Positions 10,314 to 21,084 of a stretch of 64,000 nucleotides of DNA are shown here, in pieces. Made by a program: the position numbers and the translations under genes. Within the stretch, counting starts at the first letter, position 1. Every line of letters begins with the position of its first letter. The notes under the pieces were generated by a model. That model was not told the DNA's origin. It searched no databases and saw nothing but the letters and a program-made list of their open reading frames with translations. Origin of the DNA: Arenicola marina. Taxonomy: Eukaryota > Annelida > Polychaeta > Arenicolidae. The stretch covers positions 2,294,001 through 2,358,000 of the forward strand of contig OZ025264.1 in assembly GCA_964019135.1 (NCBI GenBank), in the 5' to 3' direction.

Positions 10314-10480
10314 ATGATTCGCTGGACGGTGGGCCGCCTGATCCGTGAGATAAGGCGGCGCCGCGCCCGGTTAATCTTGAGGTTAACGATGGTGAAGAGA
10401 GCGCCCATGATGCCTCCGATAAAGCCAAGCAGCATGGCCGGGATGAACATGATGACGTTGACAGGGATGGCGTTTCCAAT
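10286..10480 (-). CDS. CLC chloride/proton exchanger, exon covering helix J and start of K
   Basis: This exon is 195 bp, 65 codons, phase 0 on both sides. The acceptor is CTATTTACAG before 10480 and the donor is GTAGGTC after 10286. The peptide begins IGNAIPVNVIMFIPAMLLGF, continues IGGIMGALFTIVNLKINRAR, and ends RFMEPILIM. It aligns with the CLC helix J signature seen in ClC-7 ([26 protein letters not shown]), followed by a basic cytosolic linker rich in Arg (RARRRLISRIRRP). Both ends lie in tandem repeats of their own junctions. Use of the acceptor one repeat upstream (10540) would extend it by 20 in-frame codons. Confidence 0.94.
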
Positions 10481-10860
10481 CTGTAAATAGATCATGTAAT
10501 GGATGAACATGATGACGTTGACAGTGATGGCGTTTCTAATCTGTAATTAGATCACGCAATGGGTGAACATGATGACGTTGACATGGATGGCGTTCCCAAT
10601 CTGTAATTAGATCACGCAATGGATGAACATCATGACGGTGACAGTGATGGCGTTTCTAATCTGTAATTAGATCACATAATGGATGAACATGATGACGTTG
10701 ACAGGGATGGCGTTTCCAATCTGTAAATAGATCATGTAATGGATGAACATGATGACATTGACAGGGATGACGTTCCCAATCTGTAATCAGATTACGCAAT
10801 GGATGAACATGATGATATTGGCACAGATGGCGTTTCTAATCTGTAATTAGATTACGTAAT
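10441..10860 (-). repeat. 60-bp tandem repeat carrying a 3' splice site and exon start
   Basis: Seven copies of exactly 60 bp; the first (10441-10500) is the real junction. On the minus strand each unit has about 20 intron bases ending TTTACAG or ATTACAG, followed by 40 bases coding IGNAIPVNVIMFI or a variant. Copies differ by a few substitutions. Units with GTAAATAG on plus keep the exon frame open, while those with GTAATTAG put a TAA stop in frame. Confidence 0.95.
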
Positions 10861-11869
10861 ATGATGTAAGGTGAACTGACAATAATTGTGTGTGACTAAG
10901 ACTCCAGACCACGATTTTTGCATTCTCTGAGTGAATATGAGTGCCTTAATTGACGATATCTTTTGGTCATGCATTACTCAACTAGCTCCTAGTTGTTCAC
11001 GGCACTTGAAGCAGACAAACACATACTACTGGGCGTATTTTAATGGCTTGTTTACACCAGTCAAGTCGACATAGTTATCAAGTCCAGAGAATACGGACAT
11101 TGCGTGATCTTGGTCAAGTGGTCATGATGGATGTAGAAGCCTCCCCATGTTGACGTGTTCGTGAAGCAGGTGCGGCTCTTGCATAATAATTGTGAGAGGA
11201 AGAAAATGCTTCGTGTTTACCGAGGACTGAATTAGTCCCAGGACTGTGTGCTGAATCAACTCGCGCAGTGACGGCCACGGCTTCTAACAGGGATATGATT
11301 CCCAGACCTCTTCTCCAAAAAAGGAATATTCACGATGGGGAAAAATATACATCATTCTATAAATAAAGCCCCATTTCCTGCTGAGCTCCATCACAGTCCC
11401 TTTTCTTGTTTATTTTCTTGAGTGTGGTGTGTATTGATACTTGACCGTGGTTGGCCGCAGCTCTGTCTGCTGGCGACCGTCCGGGTTCTTACAACAATAC
11501 CACCTCTCCCGGGTCTCTATGGCTGGGTATCGACTGGCCCACCGCGGCTGTGTCTCGCGGGCTACAGCAGGGACACCATGCCAGGGCCGAGTGACAATGA
11601 TGCGGCAATAACCGCTCCATCTTGATCTGAGGGCATTGTGCCCAGCCCGACCCCCTCCCGTCTCCGTCCCCGTCCCCGCCCCCGCCCCCGCCCCCGCCCC
11701 AGCCCCCGTCCCGTCCCGTCCCCACCGTGTCTTGACGAGATAATGCCTCTTTAGGGCTGTTAAGAGTCACGCGCCCACACCCGTGACCTCATACAAGGGG
11801 TGGGAGGGGGGGGGGGGGTATCTCGGGTTGCCAAGGCCCGCTCGCCTACACAAGTGATCTCAAATTCGG
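10861..11869. other. Intronic sequence, no gene seen
   Basis: Unique DNA to about 11640, then a C-rich run of CCCGCC units (11640-11730), followed by G-runs (11805-11880) that introduce the next array. The short frames here have no recognisable product. Confidence 0.5.
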
Positions 11870-13520
11870 GGGGGGGGGGGCGTATACAGGGTTTCCAAGG
11901 GCCACCTGCCCGTGGTCTCAAGAGGGATGGGGGTGGGGACTACCCAGGGTTGCTAAGGTCCACCTGCCCGTGGTCTCAAGAGGGATGGGGGTGGGGACTA
12001 TCCAGGGTTTCCAAGGGCCACCTGCCCGTGGTCTCAAGAGGGATGGGGGTGGGGACTCTCCAGGGTTTTCAAGGGCCACCTGCCCGTGGTCTCAAGAGGG
12101 ATGGGGGTGGGAACTATCCAGGGTTTCTAATGGCCACCTGCCCGTGGTCTCATGAGGGATGGGGGTGGGGACTATCCAGGGTTTCTAAGGGCCACCTGCA
12201 CGTGGTCTCAAGGGGGGTGTGGGTGGGGACTATCCAGGGTTTCTAAGGGCCACCTGCCCGTGGTCTCAAGAGGGATGGGGGTGGGAACTATCCAGGGTTT
12301 CTAAGGGCCACCTGCCCGTGGTCTCAAGGGGGGTGTGGGTGGGGACTATCCAGGGTTTCTAAGGGCCACCTGCCCGTGGTCTCAAGGGGGGTGTGGGTGG
12401 GGACTATCCAGGGTTTCTAAGGGCCACCTGCCCGTGGTCTCAAGGGGGGTGTGGGTGGGGACTATCCAGGGTTTCTAAGGGCCACCTGCCCGTGGTCTCA
12501 AGAGGGATGGGGGTGGGGACTATCCAGGGTTTCTAAGGGCCACCTGCCCGTGGTCTCAAGGGGGGTGTGGGTGGGGACTATCCAGGGTTTCTAAGGGTCA
12601 CCTGCCCGTGGTCTCAAGAGGGATGGGGGTGGGGACTATCCAGGGTTTCTAAGGGCCACCTGCCCGTGGTCTCAAGAGGGATGGGGGTGGGAACTATCCA
12701 GGGTTTCTAAGGGCCACCTGCCCGTGGTCTCAAGAGGGATGGGGGTGGGGACTATCCAGGGTTTCTAAGGTCCACCTGCCCGTGGTCTCAAGAGGGATGG
12801 GGGTGGGAACTATCCAGGGTTTCTAAGGGCCACCTGCCCGTGGTCTCAAGAGGGATGGGGGTGGGGACTACCCAGGGTTTCTAAGGGCCACCTGCCCGTG
12901 GTCTCAAGAGGGATGGGGGTGGGAACTATCCAGGGTTTCTAAGGGCCACCTGCCCGTGGTCTCAAGAGGGATGGGGGTGGGGACTATCCAGGGTTTCTAA
13001 GGGCCACCTGCCCGTGGTCTCAAGAGGGATGGGGATGGGGACTATCCAGGGTTTCTAAGGGTCACCTGCCCGTGGTCTCATGAGGGATGGGGGTGGGAAC
13101 TATCCAGGGTTTCTAAGGGCCACCTGCCCGTGGTCTCAAGAGGGATGGGGATGGGGACTATCCAGGGTTTCTAAGGGCCACCTGCCCGTGGTCTCAAGAG
13201 GGATGGGGATGGGGACTATCCAGGGTTTCTAAGGGTCACCTGCCCGGGGTCTCAAGGGGGATGGGGGTGGGGACTATCCAGGGTTTCTAAGGGTCACCTG
13301 CCCATGGTTTCAAGGGGGATGGGGGTGGGGACTATCCAGGGTTTCTAAGGACCACCTGCCCGTGGTCTCAAGGGGGGTGGGGGTGGGGACTATCCAGGGT
13401 TTCTAAGGATCACCTGCCCGTAGTCGCAAGGGGATGGGAGTTGGGACTATCCAGGGTTTCTAAGGGTCACCTGCCCATGGTTTCAAGAGGGATGGGGGTG
13501 GGGACTATCCAGGGATTCTA
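11870..13520 (+). repeat. 58-bp minisatellite
   Basis: About 28 copies of a 58-bp unit containing GGGACTATCCAGGGTTTCTA and CACCTGCCCGTGGTCTCAAG. Two sub-variants (AGAGGGATGGGGGTG and GGGGGGTGTGGGTG) are interspersed. A reading frame of 148 codons at the left end is a repeat artefact. Confidence 0.95.
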
Positions 13521-13819
13521 AACCTGTTTGAAGTGACCTCAAGGTGAATAGGGGGGGGGGGGAGGGGGGGGCGCAGGGGGGCAGGGGTTCTCTAAGACTG
13601 CCAACGGTCACCCACCCACACCCGTGATCTTAAGCGAAATATGTGAGGAACGGAAGGGCGAGGGGGTGTGGTATAAGAGGGGTTGTGGTAAGAAACAAGG
13701 AATAAGCTTGTTATGGATGAGGAAGGGGTCCGAAAGGAGGACATATTTTTAGAGGCTGCCGGACAACACATGGCACAGGTATTTGCATTTGTGAAGGGGA
13801 AGAAGGGACGGAGAGTATG

Positions 13820-14745
13820 AAGTAAACCAGAGTAAACCAGTGACACTGAAAGTAAACCAGTGACACAAAGTAAACCAGTGACGCTGAGAGTAAACCAGTG
13901 ACACTGAAAGTAAACCAGTGACACAAAGTAAACCAGTGACGCTGAGAGTAAACCAGTGACACTGAAAGTAAACCAGTGACACAAAGTAAACCAGTGACGC
14001 TGAGAGCAAACCAGTGACACTGAAATTAAACCAGTGACACAAAGTAAACCAGTGACGCTGAGAGTAAACCAGTGACACTGAAAGTAAACCAGTGACACAA
14101 AGTAAATCAGTGATGCTGAGAGTAAACCATTGACACTGAAAGTAGACCAGTGATCCTGAAAATAAATCAGTGACGCTGAGAGTAAACCAGTGACGCTGAG
14201 AGTAAACCAGTGACACAAAGTAAATCAGTGATGCTGAGAGTAAACCAGTGACACAAAGTAAATCAGTGATGCTGAGAGTAAACCAGTGACACAAAGTAAA
14301 TCAGTGATATTGAGAGTAAACCAGTGACACAAAGTAAATCAGTGATGCCGAGAGTAAACCAGTGACACTGAAAGTAAACCAGTGGCACAAAGTAAATCAG
14401 TGATGCTGAGAGTAAACCGGTGACACAAAGTAAATCAGTGATGTTGAGAGTAAACCAGTAACACAAAGTAAATCAGTGATGTTGAGAGTAAACCAGTGAC
14501 ACAAAGTAAATTAGTGATACTCAGAGTAAACCAGTGACACAAAGTAAATCAGTGATGCTGAGAGTAAACTAGTGACGCAAAGTAAATCAATGATGTTGAG
14601 AGTAAACCAGTGACACTGAAAGTAAATCAGTGATGCTGAGAGTAAATCAGTGACACTGAAAGTAAACCAGTGACACTGAAAGTAAACCAGTGAAACTGAG
14701 AGTAAACCAGTGACACTGAAAGTAAATTAGTGATTCTGACACTAA
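13820..14745 (+). repeat. ~19-bp minisatellite
   Basis: About 48 units of AGTAAACCAGTGACACTGA with alternating GACGCTGAG, GACACAA and GATGCTGAG endings. Pairs and triplets of variants repeat, indicating a larger period of about 56 bases at the left end. The long minus frames are repeat artefacts. Confidence 0.93.
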
Positions 14746-14895
14746 AACCATTGAGCCTAGGGCGACATGTATCACTCGACGGGCCAAGAGATACAGACCA
14801 TCATGTCATATTGGGTCATCTCGACGTTGCCATGGCGACGAGGGAGAGGAAGGTGGGGGGGGGGGGGGCGTAACCGTTGCCTCGGGAGGCCTTAC

Positions 14896-15139
14896 CTTGA
14901 AGATGATGTACTTGTCGGTGTTGAAGAGGCCGAAGGTGCCACTGAAGCGGAAGGCCGTGAAGGCCGAGTTGAAGAAGTCCGCCGTGAAACAGGCTACCAT
15001 GGACGCGAAGAAAGTCATCCAGCCGAGCTTGAGGCTCCAGAAGCTCGATACCTCCTCCATGGCGAACAGCAGACCCCCCACCGGGGCCGAGAAGGCTGCC
15101 GACACCCCCGCGGCCGCCCCGGCCAGGGTAAAGTTCCTC
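14896..15139 (-). CDS. CLC chloride/proton exchanger, exon covering helices G-H-I (proton glutamate)
   Basis: This exon is 244 bp. The acceptor is CTTTTCCAG before 15139 and the donor is GTAAGG after 14896. It adds G to finish an Arg codon and 81 codons, ending in phase 0. The peptide starts [20 protein letters not shown], continues [20 protein letters not shown], and ends with [27 protein letters not shown] and EEVSSFW are nearly identical to ClC-7. The EE pair includes the residue equivalent to Glu203 of the E. coli CLC, needed for proton transport, so this protein should be an exchanger rather than a channel. No splice-site array flanks this exon. Confidence 0.95.
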
Positions 15140-16165
15140 CTGGAAAAGAGAAAGTATATGATATAAACAGAAGATTTATTTTTGGAGGAGCAAAAATATA
15201 AGACATAAATATGTCTTTCTTCTCAGATAGGCATGATACTTCTTACATAAAGAGAAGAGATACGAGGGTCCGGGGTTTAGACACACGTGACATAACAACG
15301 ATGCGTTAAAATTTCAGCGGAAGAGAGACATGACGTATGCTGGACTAATCACTCCGTTAATCAGTAGACGGGCGTATGTGTCTCTGGTCGATTGGGCTCT
15401 GACAGGTGCGCTCAACGGCACTAGGGTACCATGAAAGACACGATTTATATCTATGGTTCCGAGTCGAGCAGAAGACAGAATATAACTATTTGATCATGAT
15501 GCTGTTGGGGCGAAATTGTCCCTGGATAAAGACAAAACATCTACCACTGACGTCAAGGGAGTGACGTTCGCTTGCAGCAGTTCAAAGAATATGACGTCAT
15601 TCTACGACAACGTCAAACAATGGGAGGAGTTACGCACGACCTTCTGACGGCAAAACACGCAAGTGACGACGACGAAAATAATCACCTCTGTAAATAATTT
15701 GAGGCTATGATTGGCCCTGAACGACTAAAAACACAACGGTAATGTCAGATACATAATTATATTAGGAGGCGACATTACGCGATGGGGATGGTTGTTTAGT
15801 ATCTAAGCAAGCGGACTGACGACAGTCTACGGTAATCCAGAGACATCGCCTCGTAATTTGATATGACGTCATCACATCAATAACACGTGATTTTTTTAAT
15901 TACAATAAATATAATAAGAGGTTTTTTTGTTGCTTGTCTGGCCTTTCCAAATATTTCTTCAACCGACTTCTAACATCGATTTCAAAGTTACAAAACCAGA
16001 ACAAGGCGCGCTCCAGAAAAGACTTCTTTCATCGATTGACTCTCAAACTGTCACTCACCCTGAGGTCGCCATGGAGACCACGCGGACTGCGGTGGGCCGA
16101 TGACAGGAAAGAGTGTGTGTGTGTGTGTGCCGGGGGAGGGGGAGCGAGGGGGTGGGGTCACTTAC
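15140..16165. other. Intronic sequence, nothing seen
   Basis: Unique intron DNA with several scattered TGACGTCA-like strings (15590-15880) and a GT-microsatellite at 16111-16128. Confidence 0.5.
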
Positions 16166-16258
16166 CGGTCCTCGGAGTTCCTGAATCTTTCAAAGAATGG
16201 AAGCGAAAACTTCAGGGTTCTTGAGCGGAACTGACTGATACCCGTGCCGACAATACTT
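16166..16258 (-). CDS. CLC chloride/proton exchanger, short exon for helix F end and F-G linker
   Basis: This exon is 93 bp. The acceptor is TTGTTTACAG before 16258 and the donor is GTAAGTGA after 16166. It contributes A to a Gly codon, 30 codons, and CG to an Arg codon. The peptide is SIVGTGISQFRSRTLKFSLP then FFERFRNSED. The ClC-7 equivalent is [34 protein letters not shown], so G.GISQ.RS..L and F..FR are conserved. It is too short to stand out alone; the phase match with both neighbours is the main support. Confidence 0.9.
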
Positions 16259-16652
16259 CTGTAAACAAGAGGGATGGGGCCGTGAAATCGTGTGTAACCC
16301 TACCAACACATACTATCGCCATAAGAAGCTAATTATTACCCAATTATCCTGGTCAAAATATACACCTATAACAAATCCAGACCCATTGTAAACTACCAGT
16401 AACTCTGATTTTTTCGTTCGCCAATAGTAAACAAGCCGCTTCATCCTTAATTGCAGACTTCATATGTAAATTAGACGATGTTCATGTTATTCTTATTCTT
16501 AATTTTCGACAACATGTTTGTCAACCAATGATACATGTTCGTGTGACTATAGCTCTTAATTTTTGCTCTACAACATTTTTGTCAATTTTTGTTTTTATGG
16601 GGGGGGGGGATTTTTTTCCGCAGTATATATGTGACAGGCGGTGATGCAGTAC
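16259..16652. other. Intronic sequence, nothing seen
   Basis: AT-rich intron DNA, with a short G-run at 16600. Confidence 0.5.
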
Positions 16653-16828
16653 CCGATGTGGATCATGGGTCCCTCTGGCCCCACGGGCAGCCCGGCACCC
16701 ACGGCGCAGCAGCACGAGAAGAACTTGACGGCGAAAGTGCGCATGTTGAGCACGTGTCGCATCACTGTGCCATTGAGGAAGCCAATCACTTCCGGTATGC
16801 CGGACCCCGCGGCCGGCATGCTGAAGAA
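16653..16828 (-). CDS. CLC chloride/proton exchanger, exon with selectivity and gating motifs (helices D-E-F)
   Basis: This exon is 176 bp. The acceptor is CCTCTTGCAG before 16828, and the donor GTACTG after 16653 is a poor match to GTRAGT. It holds 58 codons plus GG. The peptide begins FFSMPAAGSGIPEVIGFLNG and ends CAVGAGLPVGPEGPMIHI. GSGIP is the CLC anion-selectivity motif, with Ser (chloride type) and not the Pro of nitrate exchangers. GPEGP is the G(K/R)EGP motif with the gating glutamate kept but Pro in place of the basic residue. The G.PVG.EGPMIH context is typical of intracellular CLCs. Confidence 0.94.
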
Positions 16829-17529
16829 CTGCAAGAGGTCAAAGGTCAATATGTAATATTTGACATAAAGCATTAATTTTTGAAGTGTATATAAATTGAC
16901 GATGTTATGGGGGTCTGGAATGGGTAAATGGCGACACGCGACACAGGCATATTTGAAAAATCGACATTTAACATTGGCCCCCAAATTCACACTGAGGTTC
17001 TGCAAAAGCGACATCGACACAGATGTTTGAAAAAATGACACTGAACTTCATGAGATTGCGACATTCGACACTGAGAATTTTGAAAAACCGGCACTGGACA
17101 CTGGACCCCCCCCCCTCGAGACCCTTTGTTATATAAATAGTCTCGTTATATTCATTCCGACTTTGAGGATATTAAGCTGAATTTCTCATCACGGAAAGCG
17201 AACAGACAGACGTCCAATGATACACGTGAGTGTGTGAGGCGGGGGTGGAGGGTGTGGAGTTTTGTGGCGGGAGGGGCACTTTGGGCTGGATATGGATGCC
17301 CGGATTCAGCGTTCAGGCCCGTCGACCCGTATCCCAGGGGTCCTATTCCGTGTTCCGTGTAGAGACGGAGGGGAGCCGAGCCGTCATAATGCACACCAAG
17401 CCGCTTGACGCAAAATGCGTCTTTGGGTGTCAATAGCGATTAATGGTCGTATCATGGATGGTGCGTGCTGCGAATTGTCTATTATGGAATGTAGGCCTAC
17501 AGATGATGAATGTCAGATAGTAGACACAC
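16829..17529. other. Intronic sequence, no gene seen
   Basis: Unique DNA. At 16930-17110 there are loosely repeated blocks around ATCGACA or GCGACA and 'ACACTGA', a possible decayed array. No coding support. Confidence 0.45.
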
Positions 17530-17965
17530 TGCATAAATGGGACACGATCAGAGTATTAAACCAGTGACCACACTGAATATATGGGACACGATCAGAGTAT
17601 TAAACCAGTAGCCACACTGAATATATGGGACACGATCAGAGTATTAAACCAGTGACCACACTGAATATATGGGACACAATCAGAGTATTAAACCCGTGAG
17701 AACACTGAATATATGAGACACGATCAGAGTATTAAACCAGTGACCACACTGAATATATGGGACACGATCAGAGTATTAAACCCGTGACCACACTGAATAT
17801 ATCGGACACGATCCGAATATTAAACCAGTGACCACACTGAATATATGGGACACGATCAGAGTATTAAACCAGTGACCACACTGAATATATGGGACACGAT
17901 CAGAATATTAAACCAGTGACCACACTGAATATATGGGACACGATCAGAGTATTAAACCAAAGACC
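17530..17965 (+). repeat. 44-bp minisatellite
   Basis: Ten copies of a 44-bp unit containing GACCACACTGAATATATGGG and GATCAGAGTATTAAACCAGT. A diverged further copy at about 18840-18890 lies beyond the candidate MITE, showing the array once extended there and was interrupted. Confidence 0.93.
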
Positions 17966-17990
17966 ACACGGATTCTACAACAGCAGTCTG

Positions 17991-18774
17991 TAGGGCTGTA
18001 CAGTTCTCGCAGGTTCTATTTCCAGTTTCGGTCTTTTGGGGACCAACAAAAAAACACGTGCTCTTAGAACGAGTGGGCATCACGCTGGTACCTTGCTGCA
18101 ACTGCGTGACTCGCACTCATTGTAGTCAACGTTTTAGTGTTTGGAACCGGCCGGCTGCGCGGTTTGTGCGTGAAGAATCGAGTGGGTGTGAAACTATTTT
18201 TTGTTTGCGTTGGTCCAGGCATGGCTAACTATAAAATCATAATATAATTATAGATAAGACATTGATCTCTCCATAATGCATGTGGTCCGTTCGATGAGAT
18301 TGTTGGAAGCGTTGTATTTTGAGCCAAATCATCGATGTTTACAGTTTTACGACAAACGGAGCACCATTGTCCTCACCTGCTCAGTCCATTATAAGGAGCG
18401 TTGTTACGTAACCATAGATATCGCGCGCAGACACGCGCGTCATGATGATTATTACGTCATACGACATGGAAAACCCCGCGCAGCACGTTAGATCGCCTGA
18501 CAGTGACAGTCACTCATGAGACAACCGCATTCTGGTTTATCAACTGTCTAACCGCTCATACATTACATAAATCTACTCGGATGGTTATAATTCGGATATG
18601 CACATATAAATTTTTTGTGCTTCCAAGGACAGCTTTAGCCGATCTTGTGTGTAAGGCGAGTGAAGGCAAACTACCGGTAGGTAGGCAGCCGTTGATGCTA
18701 GGCATTGATGCAGAGCATAGGTATCCCTGTCTCGTGGGGTCTCGATAAGATCCCGAAGTGACTGTACAGCCCTG
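17991..18774. mobile_element. Candidate MITE or non-autonomous DNA transposon
   Basis: A 13-bp perfect inverted repeat, AGGGCTGTACAGT at 17992-18004 and its complement at 18761-18773, bounds about 780 bases that separate two parts of the 44-bp array. The ends (CAGGGCTGTACA type) look like those of hAT-type elements, but I find no matching 8-bp flanking duplication, and no transposase is encoded. The interruption of the array supports insertion; the class remains uncertain. Confidence 0.4.
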
Positions 18775-18904
18775 TTAGTAAGCGAAGTCACACCATAAAA
18801 GCAGTGATCTGAAGCTAATGCAACATGGTCAATTTATGACACCAGTCGCCACACTAAAACTAATACAGGCGGGTTCAGAATATTAAACCAGTCGACGTAC
18901 AATT

Positions 18905-19973
18905 TTTTTTTTTTTTTATTTTTTTTTTTTTTATAATTATTTATTTCCAAAAATAGCAGTTTCGTGTCACATTACATAAAATACAAGGATATAATGTCAT
19001 TTTCATACATCTGATCATCAAACACAAGAAGAATACAATACAAGAAAGATACCCTACAAAAAGATCTAATACTAGAAAAGTACAATACAAAAAGCAAGAG
19101 CTGGTAGTTTTGAAAGCATTCAAAATGCCAATGGTATATAAACAGAGGTAGTTCAAAAAGCTGAAATTATACAATTCCATTTGTTTACAAATAAGGTTTT
19201 ACTAAAATGTTCGTTATGGTCTACTATAGGTTTTTCGATTTGATAGTAATATTTTATTAATCTTGGGATATCCCGCATACAAGGAGAAACCTCTCTACAC
19301 TTGCACGAAAAAATATATTTCTTAGCCAGTAGTATAAGATGGTTTAATAAACGGTCTTTTTCTGAGTTCTTTATGCCGAACAAAACAACCGAGAGTGAGA
19401 AACTTGAGCTGATCTCTATATTTGAGTTACCTTCGACCAAATTAACAAAAGAATTCCAAAATTGACTAACAATGGGACAATGGTGAAACAGATGCTCGAT
19501 TGACTCAGACGCGGCTTTACAAAAGGTACAGGTGTCCTCACTCTTTATTTTACATCGTTTTAAAAACACGTTGGTTGTTATAAATTGGCAAATAACTTTA
19601 TATTGAAAACTTCTTAACCGTTCGTCGACTGTTGTCGTTTTTGCAAGCAAATAAATCTGTTTCCATTCGTTTTCCGAGAAATTGATATTTAGTGAGACTG
19701 ACCATTTAAGTTCATGCTTTCCCGATGATAGTTTCTTAACTAAAAACTTATATACTGCGTTACATACGTTGTCATTGCTCGACAAAACACATAGCCCTGG
19801 TGCTACCACACTTACAAGTTTGGTACCAAGTCGCTCACTTTCACATTTCCATGCTCTCGGAATTGAGTGAATAAGAGTAAAAAAGTCTAGAAAGTTAATA
19901 CTTATTTCATAAATATTACAAAAGTCTTGCCAACCCAGTGGCGTCCCATTGGTATCAATAACATCATTATTAT
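18905..19973 (-). mobile_element. 5'-truncated non-LTR retrotransposon (LINE)
   Basis: The element is oriented on the minus strand. Identical 13-bp direct repeats TCGACGTACAATT flank it at 18892-18904 and 19974-19986, the expected target-site duplication. The 3' end is a 31-base A-rich tail (T-rich at 18905-18935 on plus). It is intact from some way inside ORF2 to the tail, so it was 5'-truncated on insertion. It landed just after the diverged 44-bp repeat copy. The two flanking repeats are perfect, suggesting a fairly recent insertion. Confidence 0.9.
19153..19973 (-). pseudogene. LINE ORF2 C-terminal fragment with zf-RVT motif
   Basis: About 273 codons lie within the LINE. An open frame starts upstream at 20040, but its first 22 residues are flanking host DNA on the far side of the target-site duplication. 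The fragment has the C-terminal zinc-binding motif of reverse transcriptases of this type: CTFCKAASESIEHLFHHC (CxxC, then H and C), followed by PIVSQFW. It lacks endonuclease and polymerase domains, so it cannot be active. The lack of internal stops fits recent insertion. Confidence 0.85.
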
Positions 19974-19986
19974 TCGACGTACAATT

Positions 19987-20490
19987 AGTAACCCGATGAC
20001 GGCACCAAGCACAGCTTTGTATAACCCAAGCTAATTGCATGAGGCGGACGTGTGCATATAATGAAGCTTGGGATTACCTCGTCAGTCCCCCTTGACGCTG
20101 ATGTAAGTGCATAAAACTGCCTTTGGTGTAGAAAACCACGCGCCAGGGACGGCCTAAACACAGAAAAAACTGCCCGTGACTACTTCCTGTAAATGGGTTT
20201 GTAAACTGAGATGGATACAGGGTAATAATGCTTGGCTGGATTGCCCTTTAATTTATGACACCGCGGGAATGTTTTCTTCACTCGTGAAATAAAACAAAAC
20301 AGGAGGCAGCCGTCCCGTTATGATCTGACCGGGCGCTGACGTGTTTTTAGCCCGCGTCATCCGGCCAAATCCATTATCGCGTGGAAAGTGGATTTCGGTT
20401 TTTAGAGGGAGTCGACTGCACGGCGATATAGCGCTGACAGGTTATCGTACCAGGCAGAATGCTTTGCTATAGCGGGTACCTCGGCTAGTG
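19987..20490. other. Intronic sequence, nothing seen
   Basis: Unique intron DNA between the LINE and G-rich low-complexity sequence. Confidence 0.5.
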
Positions 20491-21080
20491 CCTCTACTGA
20501 TGCAGCTCGTGGGGGGCAGTGGGGTGGTGGGGCTGCTGCTGGTGGGGGTGGTGGTGATGGTGGGGCTGCTCCTGGTGGGGGGGGGGGGGTAATGGAAGGG
20601 AGGGGGGGTGCTGGGGGGAGGTGGAGGTAGAGGGTTTCTATCCCGTTTCGGTGGGGCTGGTGATGGGGTTGGTGGTGTGGGGAGGTGGAGGTAGAGGATT
20701 TCTCCCCCTTTTCGGGGAGAGTACTTTTCAAGATTCTGCCGAATTCCCTGCCTCTCCCCACTGTTTATGAGCGAGGGGTGACGGAGCGGCGTAAACTATG
20801 AACGTCCCAACAACCAGACAGGACTTATCCCAGGCGGGGATGGGGTTCCGAGTCGGAGGGGGGGGGGGCGAGGGACAGACTGCTGCTGCTGGTGGGGGTT
20901 GTGGTGATGGTGGGGCTGCTGCTGGTGGGGGTGGTGGTGGGGATGGGGCTGGTGATAGGGGGTAGTGCTGGGGGGAGCTGGAGGGTCCAGGGTGGGAGTG
21001 GGGTGGTGTCCAGGATGGGAGTGAGGCGGGTGGGGTGCCTTATGTGGAGTGTGGCACAGAACGGGTGGGCTTAGTGCTGG
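20491..21080 (+). repeat. G-rich low-complexity sequence with an internal duplication
   Basis: GGTGGGGCTGCTGCTGGTGG-type blocks occur at 20520-20590 and again at 20880-20960, separated by unique sequence. Poly-G runs at 20577-20588 and 20860-20868. No coding support. Confidence 0.7.
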
Positions 21081-21084
21081 ATGT

